A stretch of DNA of 64,000 nucleotides from Lepidodermella squamata (Eukaryota > Gastrotricha): NCBI GenBank assembly GCA_047495785.1, contig JBLDXI010000018.1, positions 558,001 to 622,000 on the forward strand. Direction: 5' to 3'. Positions 22,401-29,075 of this stretch are shown in pieces. Made by a program: the position numbers and the translations under genes. Each line of letters begins with the position of its first letter. Positions within the stretch are counted from its first letter, which is position 1. The notes beneath the pieces were generated by a model. The model saw nothing but the letters and a program-made list of their open reading frames with translations, was not told the origin of the DNA and ran no database searches.

Positions 22401-25400
22401 TAGTTGCCGATGACGTAGGAGTTGTGTAAAATATTAAATGTTCTCGGTGGAAGATAAGTAGTAAAATTCTCTATCATGTTCGGGATAAGTGCGGTTATAC
22501 GTTTTGTATTCGCATTGATAAACTCCGCCATTTTGTCGAAATTCAAATTATGCGTGAAATAAACGCCTAGGTATTTAAATTCTTTTACTCGTTCTATAGA
22601 TTTACCGTTGAGGGTAAATTTGAGGTTGATATTTTCGGAAAAACGTTTCTCAAAATCATCATTTTGGTTTTCTCAACGTTAATTTTAAGGGAGTTGTCGT
22701 CACAGTAGGAAGCTAGTTCATCGAGTAACTTTTGTAAGTTTTCGGGGTTTTCGGCCATCAGGACCAGGTCATCTGCGTATAGAATAGCGAGGATGACGTA
22801 TTGGCCAAAAGTTAAGCCGGGGATCAGATTCATCAAAAAAGGTATCAGGTCGTTTATGATAATGGAAAAGTTAATTTCTTAGTCGTTTTCAAGGAGGCTT
22901 GAAAATGTCGATGGAAACGACAAAGAGGCGAGAGCGACAATAGTGGTAACACAGCTCTTACGACTTCGGCCATAACGTCATTTGGGGTGATTTGGGTCAT
23001 TGGGGCCATTCGGACTCATGTTCATGTAAGCAGAAGAATTAGCATTACTCAAAAACTACCCGGCCAATGGCTATGAAAATTTGCAGCGAGTTAGGTGGAA
23101 AGACGACCCACACCTTTCATGACCTGAGAGTAAGTGGTTAGGAAGAAACGGGCTTACTTTTCATGTGTAAGTTTAATTTAGTTTATCCACTGTTCTGCGT
23201 TGAATTATCAGGACCCGAAAGGAATTTTGCGAGACTTACGCCCAATTTTTCCCATGAACATTTAAAACGCCCCGATCCGACTCATACACTAGAAAAAATT
23301 AACCCCTGATCAGGGGTCAGCTGTTTAAACCATTTTGCTGATCAGGACGAAAAAGGGACAACCCCTGATAATCAACTGTCGCCAGCTGATAATCCATGTC
23401 ATTTCAGGCTGATCAGCATGACTTTGCTGATCAGGGGTCAAAAGTGTGCATTCGCTAATTAACCAAGCGTGCATATGCAAATTAGGCTGCATGTTCAATT
23501 CAGGCTTGCGTCGGAAGGTCCATATTTTCAAAAAATAGTATTGTTTCACACGCGAACTCTATTACTTTACCTGTTAACTTAGCTATAGTCCTTCTCTCTC
23601 TAACAAGTGGCTCTACCAAGTGCCCTCATGAGACCCTGCCATGTTTAGGTAGTTGCCGAGTCCGGTGGCATAACACCGATGGCATGGATGGTACCAGGGT
23701 GGGCGGATCTTGATCAACCGGCTATTCAAAAAAATAATATACAAATAAAAATGAAAAAGGCTGCCATTTTTCTAAAAAAATCGAAATTTTACTAAATTTG
23801 CTGATCAGCAGCTGATCAGGGGCGCTACAGGTGATTATTATCAGCAAATATTGGAAGCAAAATGACCCCTGATCAGGGTGAGCTGATTAGGGTTCATTTC
23901 AATATAACCCCTGATCAGGGTGCATATTACCCCCTGATCAGCTATAGTAATGACTAGGAGCTATGACCCCTGATCAGCCCCCTGATCAGGGGTTATTTTT
24001 TTCAAGTGTACTTTCGTCTAAGCGCCAACAAGCCTAGCGTCATACTTTCGTCCTTTCGAAAACTGGGAAAACGAATGCCCTGCCCTGCATGGTGGGGGTA
24101 CGCTCACACGTCTACAACCGCTTCTGCCGGGGCACACCTCAGCGGCGATCGAGTTTCAAATCCTCGAGCCCAGTAGACATACGCGAGGGTAGTTTAGGGG
24201 TGAATCCAAATGCCACTTCTAATTTCGGACTACGCCTAAGTACGGGTCCCTAATTTCGGACATATCAAGGCAAGCTTCAACCCAGTCAAATTTGGTGTCG
24301 TTCAAAAGCCAACGATGAGCTGATGACGAATATCATTGTTTAGGTTTGTTTATCTGAGTTTCACTCATTCATGTCACCTTGAAACTCACACAAATACGCC
24401 TATATTATACTTTTTCGGCAAAACTATCGATATTCGTCATCAATCATCAACTCATGGAGGGCTTTCGAACGACACCAAATTTGACTAGGTTGAAGTTTAC
24501 CTGAGGTTGAACAAAGGAGATGAAATTGTTGAGCCTTTTATTATTTACAATGAACGACTGGAAGAAGTTAGTAGCTTCACATATTTAGGTAGTATAATTA
24601 CCTCAGATGGAGCTTCAAAAAGCGACATCAGGGCCAGAATAGAGAAAAGCTGCAAAGCTTTCGGTGCCTTGAAAAAATATATTTTTGGAAATAAATCTAT
24701 TCCTATTAGCGTAAAAATGAAGTGTCTTCGAGGTACAGTAGAACCGGTTGCGAAATTTGGGGGTGAAAATTGGACGATGACCAGTGAGGATGAACGGCGA
24801 CTGAACGTTTGTCAGATGCGATGCCTACGTAGCATTTGCGGTGTCACTCTGAGAGACAGAGTTAGGAATGATTATATTAGAGAGAAATGTGAAACTCAAA
24901 AATTATCTTCGATAGTAGCAAGACATCAACTTAGGTGGTACGGCCATGTTGCTCGCATGGACCCCGAACGGCTAACCCACCGAGTACGGTATTGGAACGT
25001 GCCGGAGGGTTGGAAACGGCCTAGAGGCAGACCTAAGCTAAGGTGGCTCGACTGTATTAAGAAAAATTTGGGGCGGGTGGGAATTCAAAATTTAGAGGAT
25101 GCAGATGATCTAGCGAAGGACAGAAATGAGTGGAGGCTGAAAATTCATAGTCTGGGGTGATGAATATGATTCTTCTCGAGGGTTTTTGCATATTTTGTAT
25201 TACTGATGAAAAATGATTTCGGGTTGACTAGGATCGGTCCCCTAGACTGGTCCTCCTCCGACACGCGCTCTGCTTGCCAGGTCACCACCGTGACCTGTCC
25301 GGCAGGGTGTGTACACCGGAGTGATTCAGCACAACTGTCTGAATTTGAGCACTGTCCGAAATTAGAGCGGTTCACTCTAATATGCTGGATTGATAAGCCG

Positions 25401-28400
25401 CGTAAGCCGGTCAACATGCCGATCGAAGTGGGAATTTCTAATTCTACTATCCAAAATTAGCTAGGAATTTGCGGCGGTTAAAACACAGTTGGTTAAACCG
25501 CATTTTGAAATGACCGGTTAAAACTCGGCTAAAACCGGCTAGTTAAAACCGCGGTTATAACTTATCACCGTACACCACATTGGTTGTGCGATATTGTTAT
25601 AACGATATCTTGGATGCATCCCAAGCCCAATCGTGGCCCGTGCATTTAGTTTTGTTCATGAAATAGCAATACCAACAGCTCTCTCGTTATTTTATCATTT
25701 CCTACGTCATCAATTCGCTTGGGATTTCAGTCACGATTCAAAACAAGAGCTAACCGACGTGTTTTCGTTACAGCAACTTGCGACCCACCCTGCCAAAATG
25801 GTGGTTCGTGTTTCGACACAAACGTCTGCACGTGCACCGTCCTCTACACAGGCTCGACGTGCGAAAAAGGTAATTCGGCGAACTTCACTATCATGTTTAC
25901 ATCGTACTTATCACTTGCACAAAATGCAATACGAATATAGATAAGTGGTTTGTCGCATCAGGCGGTCCGAAGCCTTACATCGAGGCTATACGAGCATGTC
26001 AGGCCGAAGGTGGCCAACCTGCGACCTACCAAGACGAAGTGGGTGATGTAGGCGGACAGCAAAGTTTCTGGTATGCAGCTGCAGGATCCTTCATTTTCGG
26101 TGACGGCCAATTACTGGACTGGGGCCTGAAGCCGGTGAGCTGGTTCCCCGGCGAACCGAAAAATGACGGAGCGTGTAAGTTGCCCACCAGGGATCGCAAA
26201 TTCTCGCTAATAACGAATTTTTACGCGACCGCATGTGCATCGCCTTGTTTGTAGGGTACGAATAATTGTTACAGGGTGCTCCAAAAGTCCTTGTAGGTCG
26301 GTACGTTAATAACACTATTTAATTCTTTAGAAAATTCAAGATTCCTCTAATAAGATTGTAAACGCCCCCAAATAGTAATTCGACCATGCGGAAAAGGAAA
26401 AAATATATTTGGGTTGATAAAACCCATTGGTACCTCTCGACGTAACGATCAAACCAGCCTTCCAAGCTTCGAAAGCCTTTCCACCCTAATTAGCCCGAAA
26501 ACATAGGGAAATTGTACATTTGATCGATTATTTTGAATTCTATTCATTGCAGAACTATATGGGCTGCAATTATTTACCAAATTGCGAAAAATGACTAGTC
26601 CAACGTTACGCAATCGAGCGTAATAGACTTGACGCCACCTTCGAACGATTGCGCAATGTTCAACAGTCATACGCACCGTTATCCTTTGAAAGCCTGGGGT
26701 GTCCGTATTTTTAGTCAAAATTACATGTCAAAATGATCGCGGAATAGTAAGGAATCCAAATCTATGCCAACTATAACTCTATTCACTACAACCATGATGC
26801 AATACAAGCATTTGTTACCTACAAGGACTTTTGGAGCACCCGGTATATGAATAAATTAACTCGTAGCGTAGCCGATTGCATTGAGTTGCAGCGGGACCTG
26901 GACAAAATCATCGAATGGTTTGGAGAAAACGGTCCATCCGTGAATTCAAAGAAGTGTGTCGTGCTTTGGCTTGGCAGCAGAGATCTCTCCTTTAAATTCA
27001 GGATAAAAGGTGTCGAACTAAATGTTGTTGAATCTGTGAAGGATCTTGGCATTATTGTGGACAAGGATTTGAATTTTTCTGAGCATTGTGAAGCACTCGC
27101 ATTAACCCTTTCACGGCAGAATTTTTTCAGCCAAGCAAAAAATCGAATTTTTGAATTTTCAGGCAAATGAAGAAAATAGTCGGAAAATCGACAACAGAAT
27201 GTCAAACTAGGCACTTGGCGCACCAGGTTCTAATTTCGCTGAAAATTTTAATCACCCTAGTTTTTTTTAATATAGATTCATCCGGATGAATTCATAGGAT
27301 TCGTCGGCCAGGTTACCGTTTTGCCATGTTTGCATAAAAAGTCATAAAAACGGAATAGGTAGTTCATGTGACCCTGCCGGACACGGCTGTCAAGTCAGAT
27401 CTGAGAGAAAAGGTTTTTGAGATGTCGATTTCTTCGATTGAAAAAATATAAAAAACACACATCGGTTTGAAATTTTGAAATTCGTCGCTTTCCTAGAAGC
27501 AAATATAATAATAATAGTTTTATTTAGCCTCTCCTAGACTGCACGTCATTATACCGTTTCCAGTTTTGAAGAGGGCGAAGGCAGGCAAAGATTGAAAATT
27601 AATCCTTACCCACCCCCACAGTTGAAGATTCTGCTTTTCCCGAAAAATTCATAATTATCAATCGAGTTAACAATCATGCGCCATTCATCTTTTTCAATCT
27701 TTGTAAATTGTAAATTGTAATTGTAAATCAGGAATAATTTTAGTTTCAAATTTATTTTCGCCCAGTTTTTTCTTATCACCTTTTTTCTTAGTAACCTTAT
27801 CCTTTTTGTCTTTCTTAATGTTAGATTTCTTTTTCCGGCGTATTTCCTTAGTGAGTCCTACTTTAATCAAACTCCTAGAAGCAACGGAATAATGAAATTC
27901 GAGTTCCAGATTCTTGTAGGCAAAAGTAGTACGGTATGAAAGGAGAGCCAAAAATTCGACAAATTACCCGAGCTGCAATGCAAACATGCAAAGTCAAAAT
28001 TCCGAAATCGTCCTTGTGGCCATGAAAGGGTTAAAGTGCCATCGTATGAACGGCCTAATCTGTAAATTTAGTTCCAAATCCCTTCGCCTCCAGGCTTATA
28101 AGACCTACACAATGTCAAGACTCGACTACTGCCCTTCTGTGTAGTCGCCATATCTGCTCAAGGATATTCATGCATTAGAATCTGTACAAGCCCATTTCAC
28201 AAAAAGATTATCATACCGCAGCTCATACTACTCGACAATTGAAGGTGCCTCATATGAAGAAAGACTTCGGAAATTAGGAATTTTATCCTTAGAGATGCGT
28301 CGTTTTCCGCGCGATCTAGCTCTCTGCCATAAGCTTTATCTGAATATGGTGGACGAACAATTTTCTCGTTTCTTCACTATATCGAAAAACGGTCGCTTGC

Positions 28401-29075
28401 CAAATCATGCGGTTGTCATGGAAAAGTTCAGAAAAATGAACTATCAATACTCATTTGTGCGACGTGTGCGTGCGGCGTGGAATTCTGTACCCTCTGAGGT
28501 CGTAAATAGCTCTCATTTTAATTTCTTGAAATATACTAGAAGCAATGCCTGCGAACTAGAACAATATACTATATCGGTGGTGAGGCGCCTCGACCCTTTT
28601 TAATTGCTAAACGTCGCAAGACAAATTGCAACAATAAATCAGTGTATCAGTGTATGTCTTGACCATTTGTGTTTTGAATTCAGGCTTGGCGCTGCGCATC
28701 GATTCAGCATCAAATTACGGCTATAACGACGTTGACTGTACGACATTTACACTGCTGGATATCTACTGCGAAGATCCAAGCTCGGTATTTCTGTGCAATT
28801 ATATATAAACAACCTGATCAACTTGTGCTATCAGGGCGGGGTGACGTTGCTTAGCAGTGGCACGGCCAAGTCGTGGACGGATGCAGACACGCTGTGTAAA
28901 GCTGCGTCCAAAATCCTTCCTATCGCCGCGGATGCGACGTCCATGTCGACTCTCGCAGCCACGTACCTATCTGCTGGTAACATTTTTTTAAACGCAAAGA
29001 TGCGAGAATACCTGATTCACGACTATCTAATTGGCGACACGATCCCGGCTAGAAACCCAGATACTACTAACCAGT
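10239..29075 (+). CDS. Secreted EGF / C-type lectin mosaic protein, 16 exons found, 3' end missing
   Basis: Joined exons: 10239-10403, 10578-10664, 13873-13950, 14016-14091, 14385-14542, 14600-14668, 14722-14791, 15061-15159, 15218-15463, 15524-15624, 21294-21576, 21628-21708, 25774-25869, 25941-26174, 28684-28784, 28835-29075. All junctions are GT-AG and phases agree throughout, giving 728 residues plus one base. Order: signal peptide; Cys-rich repeats (to about 234); EGF1 (about 235-267); CTLD1 (about 268-383); CTLD2 (384-505); EGF2 (505-537); CTLD3 (537-648); CTLD4 (649 onward). Such proteins are extracellular and mediate adhesion, glycan recognition or immunity; which applies here is unknown. 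The last lectin domain stops at a donor in its third conserved cysteine codon and I find no matching continuation before the satellite. The continuous phase supports a single gene, but two neighbouring genes cannot be excluded without transcripts. Confidence 0.75.
10578..14791 (+). CDS. Lectin gene exons 2-7: Cys-rich repeat region
   Basis: Exons 10578-10664, 13873-13950, 14016-14091, 14385-14542, 14600-14668 and 14722-14791. With exon 1 they show four units of the form C-x9/10-C-x6-C: CLSQFDDSFTNCRELPNGC, CYKFATYTTTCRPGIPGC, CVDAAQKLVTCVPKDFSC and CFNAVTRDFTGCKLNSSGC. The units are separated by segments with one further cysteine (for example KANLAACATDY, FSDNHAACMNAL). I do not recognise the family; the layout recalls small secreted Cys-rich ectodomains. 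The exon 4/5 junction is the weakest: phase requires donor GTGGGG at 14092, and acceptors at 14384, 14390 or 14393 would all fit. Confidence 0.65.
10926..11661. mobile_element. Foldback / MITE-like element with 21-bp perfect inverted ends
   Basis: The ends GGCTCGTATAAACGGGCAAA... and the reverse complement at 11641-11661 match perfectly over 21 bp. The interior is packed with copies of a short palindrome (CAAACATTGTTTG and CAAACATGTTTG variants) and with pairs of segments such as TTTACACGTTCAAAC near 11030 and its inverse near 11570-11590, so both halves could fold on each other. It encodes no protein. Flanks read CATA on the left and TTATG on the right; a target duplication is not clear, although a TA or three-base duplication is possible. 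It sits in an intron of the lectin gene. Confidence 0.8.
11697..11715. repeat. (CA)n microsatellite
   Basis: Nine and a half CA units just after the foldback element. Confidence 0.85.
12367..12540. repeat. Diverged direct duplication of about 106 bp
   Basis: The segment starting TAATCCGCAGCAGATTTTTT near 12367 recurs in diverged form near 12473 (TAATCCGCAGCAAATTTCTT); both continue TATT(C/T)TCTTCCTAT and end near AAGAATT. This is an old local duplication, not recognised as a known element. Confidence 0.5.
12634..12816. repeat. Cluster of hairpin-forming GGCAAGATGAAAAA repeats
   Basis: A perfect 16-bp inverted pair (12636-12651 with 12658-12673, loop 6) uses TTGGCAAGATGAAAAA. The same unit recurs near 12699 and 12790, with variants GGTTAGATGAAAAAAGATG near 12747 and 12773. 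It may be the remnant of a small foldback element. Confidence 0.65.
13238..13570 (-). mobile_element. Non-LTR retrotransposon RT C-terminal fragment
   Basis: On the minus strand the translation has LLYGAPAWYY followed by ALSRLVDLQAYALGALLNL and GVTALRPL. That is the layout of the region downstream of the reverse transcriptase in CR1/Jockey-group LINEs (tyrosine-glycine, W, then a QxxxL segment). The frame is interrupted by a stop just upstream (near 13566) and the element is strongly truncated. It lies antisense in the 3.2-kb intron of the lectin gene. Confidence 0.55.
15061..15159 (+). CDS. Lectin gene exon 8: EGF-like domain 1
   Basis: A 99-nt exon flanked by phase 1 introns on both sides, the classic symmetric 1-1 module. 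It encodes CNLACQNNGTCG...KCVCRAGFVGDLCEK, with six cysteines spaced as in EGF domains (CQNNGTC, CxC, GxxGxxC). There is no N-terminal calcium-binding Asp/Glu signature. It is the counterpart of exon 13 at 25774-25869. Confidence 0.9.
15218..15624 (+). CDS. Lectin gene exons 9-10: C-type lectin-like domain 1
   Basis: Exons 15218-15463 and 15524-15624. The first half has KYFMKSGKFAEAAEGCRRGG, the N-terminal strand, helix and first cysteine of a CTLD. The second half has the distal cysteine pair in RSCTDTLSHIVCQ. The 60-nt intron 15464-15523 (GTAAGT...AACACAG) splits the conserved third cysteine codon (T/GT). Without splicing the frame also stays open and adds 20 residues there. No EPN or WND calcium/sugar motif is visible, so sugar binding in the classical mode is doubtful. 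The acceptor at 15217 is fixed by the phase 1 end of EGF1. Confidence 0.8.
15464..15523 (+). other. 60-nt stopless intron inside CTLD1
   Basis: Begins GTAAGTCAAT and ends GCCGAACACAG, exactly 20 codons long with no in-frame stop. Removing it gives the usual CTLD cysteine spacing (C-x18-C-x8-C). The same position is interrupted in CTLD2 and CTLD3. Confidence 0.7.
16155..16265 (-). mobile_element. RTE-like LINE fragment, antisense
   Basis: Read on the minus strand, this stretch gives FGWLAPRGRTRTRR...SLTKVGLTKEIR. It aligns with FGWFAPRGRPRTRG...SLHKVGIGKEVR in the LINE at 18175-18275. It is a short, separate copy of the same family in opposite orientation, with flanks unrelated to the LINE. 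Confidence 0.7.
16655..18594 (+). mobile_element. 5'-truncated RTE-like LINE, interrupted by a SINE
   Basis: Reverse transcriptase without the endonuclease part. It starts with ITPIYKNKGEKSKCQNYRGI, has one frameshift near 16770, then FGFQPLKGTRD, FIDLEKAYDLVDR, LRQGCPLSPLLF, the catalytic AFADDGTLL (near 17234; F for the usual Y), KYLGSIITSDGRID and YACESW. After the SINE (17720-17999) the frame resumes with QRLRYLGHIIRSRD, APRGRPRTRG and a Lys-rich tail ending in CGCG. The C-terminal layout matches RTE/BovB-type elements. The 3' end is AACTAAATAAAACC followed by an ATT-rich tail, ending at the hairpin at 18595. The element is non-functional. Confidence 0.85.
17720..17999 (+). mobile_element. 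tRNA-derived SINE with target-site duplication
   Basis: About 280 bp. The head has a pol III A box, TGGCGCAGTGG at 17733-17743, and a B box, CGTTCGAGTCC at 17777-17787, at tRNA spacing. The tail reads AGGAGAATAAATAAAGCC then (ATT)n. It is flanked by the 11-bp direct repeat ACGTGATGGAT (17709-17719 and 18000-18010). Its insertion splits the reverse transcriptase frame of the host LINE. The tail sequence is nearly the same as the end of that LINE (AGGAGAACTAAATAAAACC plus ATT repeats), so the RTE-like family probably mobilised it. Confidence 0.9.
18595..18889. repeat. 132-bp near-perfect inverted repeat (long hairpin)
   Basis: Arms 18595-18726 and 18758-18889 are reverse complements over 132 bp with a single mismatch, separated by 31 bp. 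The arms begin ATATTTTCGAGCGAG and end at the mirrored ATTTTTAACAAATTC. The left arm starts exactly at the end of the LINE's ATT tail. No protein is encoded. Transcribed, it would form a long double-stranded RNA hairpin. Confidence 0.9.
20505..20905 (+). mobile_element. LINE apurinic-type endonuclease remnant
   Basis: Conceptual translation shows VMGDLNIRTGNL, then after a stop RNSKDVEQPKSSNSY, MGLHIVNGTSDEYGEFTH and ADFEVIVNG. This resembles the GDFNAR, NxxG and GxFT blocks of the endonuclease domain of non-LTR retrotransposons. Several blocks are decayed (for example the SxxDY block) and a stop lies near 20599. It is an isolated 5' fragment, in the same orientation as the lectin gene. Confidence 0.5.
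21294..21708 (+). CDS. Lectin gene exons 11-12: C-type lectin-like domain 2
   Basis: Exons 21294-21576 and 21628-21708. The first encodes FRQDNDVNAAKAFCEAKGMIM (helix and first cysteine), then TVWAGFRRD and GSSTC. The second encodes AMAPDGSLYAVSCATYVSALCERPS. Removing the 51-nt intron gives C-x13-C-x7-C, the normal CTLD spacing. The domain starts in phase 0 directly after CTLD1 and ends in phase 1 so that it joins EGF2. No EPN/WND-type sugar-binding residues are evident. Confidence 0.8.
21577..21627 (+). other. 51-nt stopless intron inside CTLD2
   Basis: GTAAGTTGCT...TTTTTGCAG, exactly 17 codons, open in frame, and it splits the third conserved cysteine codon as T/GC. Donor and acceptor are both near consensus. 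Confidence 0.7.
22226..22860 (-). mobile_element. CR1/Jockey-group LINE RT fragment, antisense
   Basis: Minus-strand translation contains the catalytic block AILYADDLVLMAE followed by LQKLLDELASYCDDNSLKIN and VEKTKMMIL. After a frameshift near 22640 it gives FKYLGVYFTHNLNFDKM and ASGLWGQTKKN. These are reverse transcriptase blocks with an intact YADD but a broken frame. It differs in sequence from the RTE-like copies nearby. Confidence 0.8.
23287..24008. mobile_element. TA-flanked MITE built of TGATCA palindromes
   Basis: The ends CACTAGAAAAAA and the reverse-complement match CACTTGAAAAAA, each followed by a TAACCCCTGATCAGGGG-type sequence, lie between TA dinucleotides (23285-23286 and 24009-24010). 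The interior carries about eleven TGATCA palindromes, mostly in CCCTGATCAGGG or GCTGATCAG context. It encodes no protein. A TA duplication suggests a Tc1/mariner-type transposase acting in trans. Confidence 0.75.
24268..24502. mobile_element. Short foldback element with about 65-bp inverted arms
   Basis: The left arm AGGCAAGCTTCAACCCAGTC...GGTGTCGTTC at 24268-24335 pairs with the right arm ending ...GGTTGAAGTTTACCT at 24502, with scattered mismatches and small gaps. The loop is about 95 bp. It abuts the RTE-like fragment that starts near 24507. Confidence 0.7.
24507..25160 (+). mobile_element. RTE-like LINE, C-terminal fragment
   Basis: A 217-codon open frame with FTYLGSIITSDGASKSD, GGENWTMTSEDERRLNV, RLRSICG-type block (CLRSICGVTLRDRVRND), LRWYGHVARMDPERL and RGRPKLRWLDCIKKNLG...DRNEWR. 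This is the region downstream of the reverse transcriptase in RTE/BovB elements. It is a different subfamily from the LINE at 16655 and is open to its end, so it is fairly young, but it lacks the endonuclease and most of the polymerase. Confidence 0.85.
25470..25560. repeat. Palindromic GGTTAAAAC repeat cluster
   Basis: Several copies of (C)GGTTAAAAC or GGTTAAACCG and their inverses (GGCGGTTAAAAC, GACCGGTTAAAAC, AACCGCGGTT) occur within 90 bp. No coding potential and no recognised family. Confidence 0.5.
25774..25869 (+). CDS. Lectin gene exon 13: EGF-like domain 2
   Basis: A symmetric phase 1-1 exon of 96 nt encoding ATCDPPCQNGGSCFDTNVC then TCTVLYTGSTCEK, an EGF domain with all six cysteines. 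It parallels exon 8 in phase, length, position before a lectin pair and the C-terminal CEK at the donor. Confidence 0.9.
25941..28784 (+). CDS. Lectin gene exons 14-15: C-type lectin-like domain 3
   Basis: Exons 25941-26174 and 28684-28784. It starts KWFVASGGPKPYIEAIRACQ, has VSWFPGEPKNDGAC (an EPK variant of the EPN or QPD sugar motif) and, after the intron, ends with YNDVDCTTFTLLDIYCE. YND stands where the calcium-binding WND motif lies. It is the only lectin domain here with both elements, so it is the best candidate for calcium-dependent sugar binding. Exon 15 is 101 nt, exactly as long as its counterpart exon 10. The intron between them (2,509 bp) splits the third cysteine codon (T/GC) and carries several transposons. 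Confidence 0.85.
26272..26843. mobile_element. Mariner-like MITE, 27-bp inverted ends, TA duplication
   Basis: The ends C(A/C)GGGTGCTCCAAAAGTCC plus TTGTAGGT match in inverse orientation with one mismatch and lie between TA at 26270-26271 and TA at 26844-26845. The GGGTGxxCCAAAAG start is typical of mariner ends. The 572-bp interior has no transposase frame, so it is non-autonomous or decayed. Confidence 0.85.
27106..28030. mobile_element. TTAA-flanked (piggyBac-like) non-autonomous element
   Basis: Inverted ends CCCTTTCACGG and CCCTTTCATGG are flanked by TTAA at 27102-27105 and 28031-28034. Taking out the element with one TTAA lets the reverse transcriptase-region frame of the surrounding LINE run on without a shift. 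TTAA duplication and CCC(T/Y) ends are characteristic of the piggyBac group. No transposase is encoded. It contains the RTE-like fragment 27503-27872. Confidence 0.85.
27503..27872 (-). mobile_element. RTE-like LINE 3' end, antisense, with 12-bp duplication
   Basis: Flanked by TCCTAGAAGCAA at 27491-27502 and 27873-27884. Read on the minus strand it encodes KVGLTKEIRRKKKSN, a Lys-rich stretch and NKFETKIIPDLQL, then a 3' end GGCTAAATAAAACT with an ATT tail. It is the same family as the LINE at 16655-18594. The 370-bp length shows strong 5' truncation typical of target-primed insertion. Confidence 0.9.
28835..29075 (+). CDS. Lectin gene exon 16: C-type lectin-like domain 4, N-terminal half
   Basis: Starts in phase 0 after CTLD3, as CTLD2 does after CTLD1, and encodes GVTLLSSGTAKSWTDADTLC, with the CTLD helix and first cysteine, through ...NPDTTNQC. 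It ends at donor T/GTAAGT within the third cysteine codon, the same split as in the other lectin domains. A second half matching C-x13-C-x7-C was not found up to the satellite, so either the exon lies beyond the array, is lost, or I missed it. Confidence 0.75.

Larger units (their letters stand above)
21709..25773 (+). other. Lectin gene intron 12 (4.1 kb), transposon-rich
   Basis: Phase 1 intron, donor GTGAGT, acceptor TTTTCGTTACAG. It contains a minus-strand LINE fragment (22226-22860), a TGATCA-rich inverted-repeat element (23287-24008), a second inverted-repeat element (24268-24502), an RTE-like C-terminal fragment (24507-25160) and a short palindromic CGGTTAAAAC cluster near 25470-25560. 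Nothing is recognised in 21720-22220, 22870-23280 or 25165-25465. Confidence 0.7.
26846..28670 (+). mobile_element. CR1-like LINE 3' fragment, split by a TTAA-flanked element
   Basis: The part before the insertion (26846-27105) encodes NKLTRSVADCIELQRDLDKI, SVNSKKCVVLWLG and VKDLGIIVDKDLNFSEH. The part after it (28031-28603) encodes SRLDYCPSV, SPYLLKDIHALESVQAHF, TKRLSYRSS, FPRDLALCHKLY and VRAAWNSVPSEVV. These are the connection and C-terminal blocks of CR1/Jockey-group LINEs. One in-frame stop (near 28142) replaces the W of the usual PVWSPY block. After the frame come AATAAA at 28632-28637 and a short TCAGTGTA octamer repeat, as at CR1-type 3' ends. Confidence 0.85.
26175..28683 (+). other. 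Lectin gene intron 14 (2.5 kb) with nested transposons
   Basis: Donor GTAAGT, acceptor TTTTGAATTCAG. It occupies the same site as the 60- and 51-nt introns of CTLD1 and CTLD2 but has been expanded by a mariner-like MITE, a CR1-like LINE fragment, a TTAA-flanked element and an RTE-like 3' fragment. Almost the whole intron is mobile DNA. Confidence 0.8.

Noticed and set aside
24060-24180. tRNA gene or second SINE
   Set aside because: A B-box-like GAGTTTCAAATCCTC is present near 24150, but I could not find a proper A box at the right distance, an acceptor stem, or flanking duplications.
26449-26718. Minus-strand 89-codon frame inside the mariner-like element as a transposase
   Set aside because: It lacks any recognisable DDD/DDE transposase block and is far too short; the element is better described as non-autonomous.
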